64,000 nt of DNA, from positions 140,070 to 204,069 of the forward strand of contig JAKEKT010000068.1 in the NCBI GenBank assembly GCA_021495925.1. Direction: 5' to 3'. Below, one piece after another: positions 10,201 to 20,700 of the stretch. The notes beneath the pieces are model-generated. The model saw only the letters and a list, made by a program, of their open reading frames with translations, made no database searches and had not been told where the DNA came from. Each line of letters starts with the position of its first letter. Position 1 is the first letter of the stretch. Origin of the DNA: Diplodia intermedia (Eukaryota > Ascomycota > Dothideomycetes > Botryosphaeriales > Botryosphaeriaceae). A program made the position numbers and the translations under genes.

Positions 10201-11538
10201 ATGTCCGCCGTCGCGGGCACGCTCGGCTCCGTGATCGGCTACCTCGGCGCCGAAGTGGCCGAAACGACCCTCATCGAGCGGCTCCTCTGGCCGCAGCGCT
10301 TCTACACCTACACCAGCCCCAGCACGATCCTCAAACTGTCCTTCCTGATGCCCATGAGCGGCCCCCTGCACCGCGCCGCGCTGCACGCCCTCGACGCGTT
10401 CCGCGACCGCGGCCTGTACCGCGGCGCGTGCCAGGGCCACATGCTCGGCACCGCCTTCTACCCCGACCGCGGGCTGTCCGGCTACCACCGCACCGCGCGG
10501 CGCGCGCCGGACAGGGAGTGCGCGCACGAGGTGCGCAACTGCCTCTGGGTCGCCGCGCTCCGGTGCGTCGACCAGGCCGAGCCCGCGGCCTACGCGCGCC
10601 CGACGACGACGGCGTCGACGACGACGACGGACCCCGAGCAAGGCGGCGGCGGGTCGGCGCAGATCACGCGCGCGAGGCAGAAGCTGTTCACGCTGCACCT
10701 GGACACGCGCGTGTCGTTGCAGCAGCAGCGGGAGTCGCAAGCGGCGGCGACGGCGGCGGCGGCGGGCGCGGCAAAGGGCAGCAGCGGCGGCGGCGCTCGC
10801 GGGCAACCCGTCGTCCACGTGACGGAGGGTGCGGCGTCGGTGGCGACCTTTGTCGGGATGGTGGCGAGCGAGCTGAGCACGGTGCTGCTGGCGGTGGCGG
10901 TGGCGTGGTGGAGGCGGACGTTCTGGCTGACGGCGTACCTGTGCGTGCCGCTGGTGTTGAAGCTGCTGGGCGCGTGGCTCGCCGTGCGGCGCGAGCCGCT
11001 GCAAGACGCGGCGGCGGCGGTGCTGGCGACGTCCGCGGACGGTGGTGCAGAGCGTGCTGCGCGGAGGGAGATGTTCGAGATCATTTCGCCCGATATTGGG
11101 TTCGTCCTCGTTACCGCGCCCTCCAGCGATGTTGTCTTCCAGTTCTTCCGCCACTACGGCCACCCCCTTCGGATCACACGGCTTGACCGGGTGAGGGAGG
11201 TTCTGTCTATTGCGCTGGTGTACCTCTTTGTGATATATTTCCCGGCGGGTTTGGTTTCTTTGCTGTGGATGGACGAGGACACGCAGTATCTCTGGCTGGG
11301 CTATCAGGTTTACGTTATTGCGGCCATGCACGCGGGAAGGCTTATTGGCCTGAATGAATGTGCAACGCTAGAGGAGAGAATCGGGAAGATCTTTGAGACG
11401 GAAGCTACGGTTTGTTTAGATGCGCCTTCAGGGTCCAGCATTTTCGCCAGGTTGGAGGTTGAAACTGTCAAGAGCGTCACAAAAGGCCGAGAGAGGGTGG
11501 ACGAACTTGTGCGTGAGGCATTGGAAACGGTAGTATGA
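10201..11538 (+). CDS. Uncharacterised integral membrane protein
   Basis: A 445-residue protein from the first in-frame ATG at 10201. I do not recognise the family. The N-terminal 130 residues are compact (SVIGYLGAEVAETTLIERLL), then comes a low-complexity Thr/Gly/Ala/Gln stretch at about 135-200. Four hydrophobic segments follow at about 213-237, 241-263, 334-356 and 363-383, and a polar tail with Glu- and Arg-rich helix ends the protein. The pattern fits a membrane protein with paired helices. The coding sequence is very GC-rich, so long open frames also appear on the opposite strand; these are shadows. No introns are needed. Confidence 0.7.
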   Translation: MSAVAGTLGSVIGYLGAEVAETTLIERLLWPQRFYTYTSPSTILKLSFLMPMSGPLHRAALHALDAFRDRGLYRGACQGHMLGTAFYPDRGLSGYHRTARRAPDRECAHEVRNCLWVAALRCVDQAEPAAYARPTTTASTTTTDPEQGGGGSAQITRARQKLFTLHLDTRVSLQQQRESQAAATAAAAGAAKGSSGGGARGQPVVHVTEGAASVATFVGMVASELSTVLLAVAVAWWRRTFWLTAYLCVPLVLKLLGAWLAVRREPLQDAAAAVLATSADGGAERAARREMFEIISPDIGFVLVTAPSSDVVFQFFRHYGHPLRITRLDRVREVLSIALVYLFVIYFPAGLVSLLWMDEDTQYLWLGYQVYVIAAMHAGRLIGLNECATLEERIGKIFETEATVCLDAPSGSSIFARLEVETVKSVTKGRERVDELVREALETVV

Positions 11539-13162
11539 TTAATTCAAAAGTAAGCTCAATACGGGGCTACGGGGCGGCGGAGCTCGATCGGCGTTGGGAT
11601 GGCGGGACCTGTATAATTTCGATTACTGTCTTTCTTTGCTGATGACGTATGTATACATTAGTGTAGGGGTATGATTCTATACACATCTTCGAGCCACAGG
11701 TACAGCGACCACCGCGGCGACCCGTCTTTGCCGAAGACAACGGCGATTTCCCGCCTCCGGGTTGAGGATCAATGCTTGCACGTCGGCCAAAATGAGCGTG
11801 GAAGTTGTGTCGGAGGCGTTCTCACGGAGCGCGGCTCCGATGAACCGCCTGATTCCCGGCGAGCACTATGTCCATGAAGGAGCCGGCGTTGCGCCTCTCC
11901 CGTCGCCGCAGCGGGTCCTCGTACTGGTCGCCCATCCGCTTGCCGACACGGCGAATACGGCTCTTGTACCTGCCGCCGAGAAGCTACTCCGGCACCGCCT
12001 CAAACTACGAGGAAAAGTCCTGCCGGCGTCGTGTTGCTCGTGTCCAGCAGCTCGGACCATATCCCCATCAACTGATGTTCTCCGCTCGGACGTTTGACAT
12101 GCGGGACCCAAACACTTTTTTTACATTATAGCTAGCGGTGTCGTGTCTCTTCGTTTTCGTATTTGTAACGTCTCACGTCTCGAACTGTTCGCGTTATTTC
12201 TGGAGCGCTTGGAATGGGGCAGAGCATTCGTATGGGATTGGCAACCTCAACACAAGCATATTTCAGCGACGCAACCATAGGGCTCGTAACGCATGTCGAT
12301 AGTGCGCTCGGATAAGATGGAAGATGGCAGAGATCGTCGGGGCTGAAGGTGAATGTCGTCTTGGCGACTGGATACGCTGGTGGGAAGCAGCCAATCAGAA
12401 CCCCCGCACGCCGCAATGACCCGGCGATGCTCATCACGCATCTCCGACCAGTACCGGCCAAGGACTCTCTCCCACCACTGCCTTCACTTGCTATCACTGG
12501 AGCCGCTGCTGTCGGAGTGGGTGCTCTGCATAGTGGTGCCTATGATAAGCTCGATGGGTCCCTCCATATCCGGTCGGTGCATTGGGCGGCGAGGACAGCG
12601 AATAGACTGAGTGCAAGGAATGGCGACGTCGACGATGACACGCCACGGTCTGGGAAGGATTTGGAAGGCCAATGCTTGCGACGTCATGATTGGCGCACAG
12701 GAGACAACTGCTGACACCAACGCTTTCTCCAAGCACGGCAGCGCCACGGTTGGATTTGGTGATACGGGAGGCTCGCTGGGCGTGATCATCGGTCCGAAAT
12801 GAAGGCTCGTCTCCTTTTACCGACGCCAGCCTGGCACCGCCAGTTGGACTCGTATTGCTATCTAGCGCGTACGACCATTCTCATATTGGTACTAAGCCGT
12901 CGCGTATATTACCGCAATTGGACGGCCGGCCGTATTCCAGGGCTATTTTTAGGGGTGCCGTGCTTGGCAGCCAATCCTACGGATCCAGCAGGCCCGCAAA
13001 AGAAGGAATCGCCGGTTCCGCCCAAGAATTTACAGTGGAGCCGTTGCTATCAGTCATTATAAGATTACGGATGAATCGCGTCCAGAGATATCTATTCCCC
13101 AGCGCCACCTTTGCACTACCGTTCATTGATCCCCCTTGCACTTCGATCAAACACACTCCACA
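11539..13162. other. Intergenic, decayed gene fragment on minus strand
   Basis: About 1.6 kb without an intact gene. On the minus strand around 12033-11826 one frame reads as plausible protein (GGRYKSRIRRVGKRMGDQYE and further) but holds two in-frame TAG codons upstream and no start, which suggests a relic. A 27-base segment at 12389-12415 recurs at 39852-39878 with two C/T differences. The rest shows nothing I can support. Confidence 0.35.
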
Positions 13163-14367
13163 ATGGCGTCTCAGAAGTTTTTGCGCGCGGCGATCGTCTC
13201 GAGCTTGTGCCTCGGCCTTGCTACTGCTGGTCAGTTCTCTCCAATCCCTCGCATTGGCCAACGCTGATACTGACGACACCAGACGACTGCTCCGGCACCA
13301 CCACCATCAGCGGCTCATCCGACGCAACATCCCTGGCCAAGGCCTGCAAGACCTACTCCGGCACCATCGCCGTCGCCACCGGCGCCTCGAGCGACCTAGA
13401 CCTGGCCGAGATCGAGGGCAGCACCATCTCCGTCAGCGGCACAAAGATCACCTCCCTCGATGGCGGCGCATCGAACGGCGTCCTCGAAGACGTCAAGGTG
13501 TCCTCCAACAGCGACCTCAGCGACATCACCATCGAGGGCACGCACGCCACCAACATCACCATCGGCGACAACAGCGACGACGTCTCCATCACCTTCCCGC
13601 ACCTGAAGGAAGCCGTCGACATCGAGATCGCCGACGCCGCCAAGCTCGACCTATCCGCGCTGGAGTCGCTCCCCCGCGGCGCCCTGCACATCTACGGCGG
13701 CGACCTCGAGAAGCTCGACCTGGCCGAGTTCCGCGAGGTCATGGGGGGCCTGATCCTCGAGGACCTGCCGAAGCTGACGGACCTCTCGGCGCCCGAGTTC
13801 ACGCGCATCATGGACGCGGGGTCGCTGACCATCAGCGGCACGGGGCTGACGTCGCTGTCGCTGCCGAAGCTGCAGCTCGTCTACGACGCGCTGTGGCTCG
13901 AGGGCGACTTCGAGACCGTCGACCTCCCGCTGCTGACGTCCATCGGCGGCGACATCTACATGAAGGGCGCCAAGTCCTTCGACTGCGACGCCTTCTCCAC
14001 CCAGTTCAAGGACCTGGCCCAGGACGGCAAATCGTTCAAGTGCGTTGCCGGCGATGACGATGACGATTCGGATGAGGCGGCGAAGCCGACGGCGAGCTCG
14101 TCGTTTGACGATGACGCTGCTGCGTCGACGGCTGCGGCGAGCGCGTCGGGAACTGCGAAGGCGTCTAGCACTGCTAAGGCGTCTGGGTCGGCTGCTGCGT
14201 CCGCGTCTGGGTCGGCTGCTGCGTCCGCGTCCGGGACCGCGGCGGCGTCCGCGTCTGCCACGCCCGGGACTTCTGCCGCCCCCGGCTCGTCGGGTGCTTC
14301 GACGTTCAGTATGGGCATGGGAGTCGTCGGGGGTGTTGTCGGTCTGATTACTTTCTGTTTGTTCTGA
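13163..14367 (+). CDS. Ecm33-like GPI-anchored cell-wall protein
   Basis: Exons 13163-13229 and 13283-14367, with a 53-base intron (GTCAGT donor, CTGAC branch site, CCAG acceptor), give 383 residues. The first 22 residues (MASQKFLRAAIVSSLCLGLA and on) are a signal peptide, which decides this start. Residues of about 24-290 are a receptor-L-like/leucine-rich domain of the Ecm33/Sps2 type, with repeated patterns such as ISGSGLTSLSLPKL-like turns and two C-terminal cysteines (DCDAFSTQF, FKCVAGDD). An Asp run and a Ser/Ala-rich region with repeated GSAAASAS units follow. The C-terminus (GASTFSMGMGVVGGVVGLI) is a GPI-attachment signal. Family members support cell-wall integrity. Confidence in the architecture is high; orthology to ECM33 itself is not proven. 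Confidence 0.88.
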
Positions 14368-14908
14368 GCGGTTGTGCCATACCCCCCCGGCGGATTCTGT
14401 ACTTGTATTTACGGCTAGAAGACATGTATAGACTCATACCCTTGCTTTAATGTATATATACGTCATTACGAAAGAGAGAGAGTGCAATCAAAGTTACATA
14501 CAACTCCTGCCATTCAACCGAACGCCATCGCGCTTCGGCACTCTGTAGCCCCATGGGTAGGTAGGTAGCCATCACCGTGCCGTCCCTATCTGAGACCTGC
14601 CCGAACCATGTATTCCTGCGGATCCACTTCACTCCCGGCGTTAAGCATGATTCTGCTGCCCACACGCGCGGGCGCGGCAGGCCCCTATGCTGCGGTAAAT
14701 ACTGTAGCGCTACGGCCCGCCGGCTATGCTAGACGTGTTGTGCTGTGGGTGAAAGTATGCAGAGTTTGTCTCAGGCCGGAGTGAAGCAACCGCGGAGAGG
14801 CGTCGGGAAACGGAACGAAGGAATGAGAACGGGCTGGCGAGCAGGCAGTGTAAGCGGAAAGGCAGATGAAGGGCGAGTCGGGGAGTGCTAGCCCCCATTT
14901 TGCCGGCT
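14368..14908. other. Convergent 3' intergenic region
   Basis: It lies between the stop codons of the Ecm33-like gene (plus) and the CAX gene (minus). No coding sequence or structured RNA was recognised. Confidence 0.4.
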
Positions 14909-16472
14909 TCAGCGGACGTAGAATGTCGCAAGTGCGACGATGACGTATATTTTCATCAGCATGATCCCTTGGAGCCTAAGCTGGCGTCAGTCCGGCTTGA
15001 AATCGACCGCTGGCTGGCAATATCGACTTACCAGTTCGACTTGGCATTTTGTATCTCGTATGTTAAGAGGATAACAGATAAAATCAGTGCTGTGGTGAGA
15101 AATGCCCCAAAGTCCATATCCATGTCATCGATGCCCAACATCCATGCGAGTAGCACGGTGACCGGGATGACAAGCAATGCCGTCTGCACGCATCGCTCGA
15201 ACGTCAAGGCTATGCAGAAAGCCAGCTCGTCTTTCACGCCCAGCTTCATGGCCTCGACGTCGTAGCTGATGATGGGGAAGATGACGAAGCCCACGAAGGT
15301 CGGCGAAATGCTGGCTTGCTGGCAAAGTCCCTGCACGCTGTTCGTCGCGAACTCTCCGTGGAACCCGACGAAAAGGCCCGATATTGCAATGGCTATTAGA
15401 GAGCTAGTTATGGTGAGGACAGGTACACGTTGTTCTTCTTGGTCGTCTTCAATCAAGCCCGGCGGGAGAGAGTCTTCGTGCATTCGGCCTCCTACGGCGC
15501 AAGCAGTGCTTGCCATTCCCCGATTGACCTTTTTCTGTCTTCTCTTGAATTTCCTGACAGGCTCGCGGAGAATGACAGAATGTGTGTTCAGTTGGAAAAG
15601 AAGCCACCAGACATACAGTACGATGAGTATCACTGCTGCGCCACGTGATTGCTGAAGCACAGACTGCTCCGCCTTTGTGGTCAGGAGGCTAAAAGCCGTG
15701 GGTATAGTTATACTGATAGTCGCAAGAAGAAGGATGGAAGTGATGGCCCTTGATGCGGAGCGGTTGAAATGTTGTTCAACACGGTTGATGCCTCCGAAGA
15801 AAAACGCTGCCCCGGTCATGAGCAGCTCGTTGGAGAGAATGGTGCCGATCAGCGTTGCTTTCAGAACAACGATCTGCCTGGATTTAAGTAGCAGGATGGA
15901 GCTGATGAGTTGGACTGCGTTTCTGCCGCCGAGTCAATATATGACCCAAATCTTTAGACACTCATGACATACCCAGCTGTCGCGCCTATCAGACCGCCGA
16001 CAAACCCGCCGAAGTGGAGGTTAAGCTCATCCACCGCAAAGCCCAGAGCAGCCGTGCTAGGAACAACAGCTAGAAAATTGATGCAGAATACTGCAATGGG
16101 ATTCGTGTTTATGTAGTAAAGGGCGAAGCCAACGGGCGTAGCCAAGTACAGGAGCCTGATCCAGCTGCCAAACACGACGTATTTGAACTGTGTCCACGGG
16201 GTGATGAAAGGCTGGAGGCTTGCCGTAGTGGTCGAGGGCTCCGTAGTGGCAATGGTAGGTCCTGCATCGCCAGTGGACCTGTTCCACTGCTCTGGCTGGG
16301 GTATAGGCTCGATAGCATCGGTGGTATTCTGGTAGCCAGGCCATGTATGCAAACGGGAAATGGCCTTCGGAGGGCTTGCAAGGCCATTTCCCTCACTTTT
16401 TCGATTTCCATTTTTCTTGCCGCCATCGATTGTCGCTTCCTCGTCGAGCTCCTGGGTAGTGTGGGAAGGCAA
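14909..16472 (-). CDS. CAX-family cation/proton exchanger, 5' end unresolved
   Basis: Vacuolar-type Ca2+/H+ exchanger family. Exons on the minus strand: 16472 or earlier to 15973, 15922-15032 and 14975-14909. The introns are 15972-15923 (50 bases, GTATGT) and 15031-14976 (56 bases, GTAAGT). The spliced frame reads GGLIGATAGNAVQLISSILL across intron 1 and AKSNWLQGIMLMKIYVIVAL across intron 2, then stops. About eleven hydrophobic helices form two alpha repeats. The exon at 16472 has no ATG and is preceded by a TAG/acceptor (GATTAG), so at least one upstream exon exists. A good intron fits 16535-16473 with an exon 16611-16536, but I could not find the start. Both key motifs differ from the family GNxxE: GNAVQ in repeat 1 and SYDVE in repeat 2, so transport activity is uncertain. 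Confidence 0.82.
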
Positions 16473-16937
16473 CTAATCATTGCATCGTAATCGTCAGTCC
16501 CACCCAGCATGGGTTGGTATCGCACGGTGTTTTACAGTCCCGGCGCATCGTGCATCTCTTGGATTCACACTCCAACTTGTTTGACGCGCGCATGATCTTA
16601 TCGCATCTGTTCTGAAAGTCAGTGGACCTTAGGTGCTCGAGGGCTGTAGTGACTCACGCATACTCAACTCTAGTAGTTGCGTCAGCTCTGAGTTCTTAGA
16701 TGAATATCTGAGAGGTGGAAAGTTCTGGATCAAGGCAAGGCTGTAAGCACCTTTAAACCCAAAGGTGTTCGGAAGTGGCGTGGCAGGCTTGGGGGCCAGA
16801 TGCTGCTGATTGGCCCCGAAGAAGGACACAGCAAACCATGCTTACTGTGACATTCCGCGCCCGGCGGGTAGCGGGCCTATCATATCCAGAGGACCAACAC
16901 GAAGCCCTCGTTTTATTCGTCATGTCCCGGAACATCT

Positions 16938-17654
16938 ATGAATACCTTTAGAGAAGTCCCCCAGCCCACCGCTAAAGTAGAACACAAACGGCGACCCCGT
17001 CTACGCCGCCATTGTCTCCTCCCCGCACCACCCACCCCTCCTTCCACCTCCACACGCCCAGCGCCAGCACCTCCGACAACAACAACAACACAACGACGAC
17101 ACAACCCATCCATCGCCGTCCCCCTCGCCCTCCTCAACCTCGCCCTCACCCTCACATACCCCACCCCGGTACTCCCCCTGCCGCCCGTACGACGCTCTGC
17201 CCCGCCGTTGTCGTCCTCGGCCGCGGCGCCCACCTCGCGCACGACTGGCACGCGTCACGCGGGGGAAGAGGCCGAGACGATCGGCCCGGCCGACACGACG
17301 ACGCTGAGCGAGCTGCTTGCGGCGCCGTTGTGGAATGAGACGTGGGCGGGCGTGCTCGTGCCGCTGGAAAGGGGTGGTACGGCGGCGGCGGCGGCGGGGA
17401 ATGGGTCGGTGGCTGGAGCGGGAGATGGCGGAGCGGGGGGGCTGAGCGGTGGTGCGGAGGCTAGGATTGGTGTTGGTGTCGTGGTGGGGGTGGTTGGGGT
17501 CGGGGTGGGGGCGTGGCTGTGGTGGGGGAGGAGGACGAGGAGGGGGACGAGTAGCGAGGCGGGGGGAACGCGTGCGGAGATAATGGGGCGGGAGCGGGCG
17601 GCGGGGTTGGATGATCGCGGGCTCGCGGGTGTGGTGCTATTGGAATATGAGCGT
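16938..17654 (+). pseudogene. 5' part of membrane-protein gene split by transposon nest
   Basis: The frame starts at ATG 16938 and encodes a Pro/Thr-rich N-terminal half, a Gly/Ala-rich stalk, one transmembrane segment (ARIGVGVVVGVVGVGVGAWL) with basic stop-transfer residues (RRTRR), and the start of a cytoplasmic tail ending LLEYER. Just after the CGT codon at 17652-17654 the GC-rich sequence ends and the AT-rich island begins, supplying a TAG at 17658. The reading frame resumes at 36268 as CCG CCG GAG GAG TTG GAT after the island. It looks like a fungal single-pass surface protein. The truncated form could still be expressed because only the tail is lost. An additional upstream intron is possible. 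Confidence 0.6.
17650..17654 (+). repeat. Candidate target-site duplication, left copy
   Basis: AGCGT lies directly before the outer direct repeat and occurs again at 36266-36270, 4 bases beyond the last clear match of the right repeat. If real, it keeps the split gene in frame across the insertion. Confidence 0.45.
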
Positions 17655-17786
17655 TTGTAGTAGTAGATAGCTTAGTCAGTAAGAAGTAGAATATATAAGC
17701 GATCTTTAGAATAGCCTTCTAGCGCTTCTTATATCTTATCTTTAATAGATAGATAAATATATTCTTATTTATTTAAATTCTAATAG
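17655..17786 (+). repeat. Left LTR-like direct repeat of outer element
   Basis: TTGTAGTAGTAGATAGCTTA to AAATTCTAATAG. It matches 36130-36261 base for base in length. The differences I could read are all transitions (C/T or G/A), the expected outcome when RIP mutates both copies independently. The exact outer limits are uncertain. Confidence 0.75.
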
Positions 17787-20700
17787 TTATAAGTTTAGCC
17801 GCGTAGTAAATACTTTTTATTATTTAGTATACTCTTCTAAAATACTATTTATACTATTATTATTATTCTAAAGATATTTAAATAATATATAATTATAAAA
17901 TAAAGTTACTACGTTTTAGATCTTAATATCTCTTATAATATTAATTTATTAATTATAGCGCTTAAAGTATCTATTTATAGATCTATATATTTAAAGAAGC
18001 CGCTTCTAGCTAGCGTAATATTATTTATACGCTATAATAGTATTATACTATCTACTAATACGTTTTAGTTTATTTACGATCTATTAATTCTTTAACTTAA
18101 CGAGATAATTTATTATAATACTATTAATTTTAATAGAGCTAATTATCGTCTAATACTATCTACTATATTATTTAGTAGTACGTTGTCTAAGCTCGTTATA
18201 GTACTTAAGATAAGAGAAGACTAAAATAGCTAGTAATATATTATTTACTTATAAGTAAAGAAGACGGCGATCTTCTAATATATTAATTTATTTAAAGAGA
18301 GTCGCTTTAAATAACTTTAAATATCTAAATAGTCTTATCTATAAGAAGATAAGAATAAGAAGAACCTAAAATAATATTATAAAAAATATAAGTATACTAA
18401 AAAAAAGTATAAATAACTAGAAAAGAAAATAAATAATCTCTTATTACTTATTAAAAATTTAGTATTAAGATATTTATTACTTCTATTAAAACGTCTTAGT
18501 AACTTTTATTTATATACGCTTCTACGCGCGCTTTAAATATATATAAAATCTAATAATATAATATAATAAAAGATTCTTTTAAATAATTTTAAGAATCTTC
18601 TTAAGTCTTCTTATAATCGTAATATCTTTAAATAAATAGAGAGCTAGAAGTTCTTTATTATAAAGATTAAAGTAATTAATTTACTTAATATTTAAAAAGT
18701 AAAAGATATTTAGATATTTTTACGCTCTCTTAGAAAGTATAATTTAGCGTATAATATTATAATTCTTAAGAAGATTTATCGCGATAATAATAAGATAATA
18801 ATTAATAATATTATAAGCGACTTTTATAATTACTATTTTACTATTAACTTTATAGTCTTATAAGATACTCTAAAAGATAAGAGATATAATATCTTCTTTA
18901 TATTACTTTATAATTAATATTAGAAGAAGTTACTCTCGTATATTTATAATAAAAACTATAGAAATCTAGTAATCTATTAGTATTTAAACTCTAAAATATT
19001 AAATAAGCCTTCTAACTAGATCTCTAATAAGAAGATTTAGAAGCGCGTTAATAAGTAGTTAAGAAAAAATCTCTTACTAAAGAAGATACTTAAAGATACT
19101 ATTAATAAGTATAATAAAAAGTATAATAATAATAATAAGAATAAAAATAAGAAAAAGAATAATAAGTAGTATAATAATAAAAATTATATATTTATTACTT
19201 TATTTATCGCTATAGTAATAAATACTACTAAAGAACTTTTAATCTTATTTACTACTAGATATAAGAGTTTTACTATCTTAAAATACTTCTAGCTTACTAA
19301 TACTAGATCTATATATTACGTATATAATTACTTTATAAAGAAGTAATATATAAAGAAAAGAAATATTAATCTAGATAACTTTATAATTTATAATAATAAT
19401 AGACTTCTAATTAAGTTATTTAGTAATATTATTATTAATATAAAAAGAAATAAGAAGCTAAAGATTATTACTCTTAAAAACGTCGTTTATATTTTAATAT
19501 TTATAGCGAATCTTCTCTCTATTACTAAGATAAAAGAGAAGAACGTTTATATTAATATAAGTAGATACTACTTATATAATAAGAAGAATAATAGTTTTAT
19601 ATATAATTTTATTTATATAGAAGATTAATTCTTTATTAAATATATAAAAGTATAACTAATAGTAATTATAACTAGTATTACTATTCGTAATTTATTTTCT
19701 TTATAATAGTATAATATCTTTATTTATATAAATAATAACGTTATTTAGGCCTTACTAAATATAGTTAAAGAAGTAGTACTTATTAAGAATCTAATATTTA
19801 TATACTATAATATTTACGCTTATAGTAAGACTTACTAGCTAATTACGTAATTCTTTAAATATAAAAAGAAGTTAATTAAATTATTCTTTAAAATATTAAT
19901 AGATCTTATTTAGATAAATTTTATATATAACTAGTACTAGTAGATTATTTATCTAGAGTATATAGCTACTAACTATATATTTATAGAGACTTATCTAAAT
20001 AAGTATAAGTATAATTATATTATACTAAATATACTATTATTTATTTATAACTACTTAAATCGAAGAATCGTCTTTCTATAATCTAATAATAAAAGAATAT
20101 TTAATAATCTATTTAAAAAGAATCTTTAATAATAAGATATTATTTAAAAGATTATTTTATTATATATATCTACTTAAAATAACTATATAAAGCGATTAGA
20201 ATATTTACTTATTATAAAAGCGCGCGCGCTTTATATTATAATAAATCTATCTAACTCGCTCTAGTTTAAAGTATTTAAAGCGGCGACGTATATCTTAAAT
20301 AGAATCTTTATAAAGTAATATAATTAGATTATCTCTTTTAAACTAGTTTATATAAAGAAGTCTAACGTTACTTATTTATATATTTATAACTATAAGATTT
20401 ATACGCTTAATAAGCTTATTTTTTATAGTAATAAGCTATAAGAGCGTGCTCTTATAAACTATCTTATAAACTATAATTTTACTAATATCTACTATATCTA
20501 GTATTTACTAGATTTAAAGATTATTTATACGAAAGACGTTACTTTTAATAAATCTATTAAATACTTTTAAAATAATTCTAATATCTTCTAGTATCTTATA
20601 GATATTAATAAGAAACTAGATAAAATTATACTACGTATTTATTTAAACTTTAAGAATTTTATAAATAGTAATAAAAAGTCTATTTATTAGTCTTATATAA

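Noticed and set aside
10192..11331. Long minus-strand open frame of 379 codons
   Set aside because: Shadow of the GC-rich membrane-protein gene; the product is Arg/His/Gln-rich without domain and its codon pattern mirrors the other strand.
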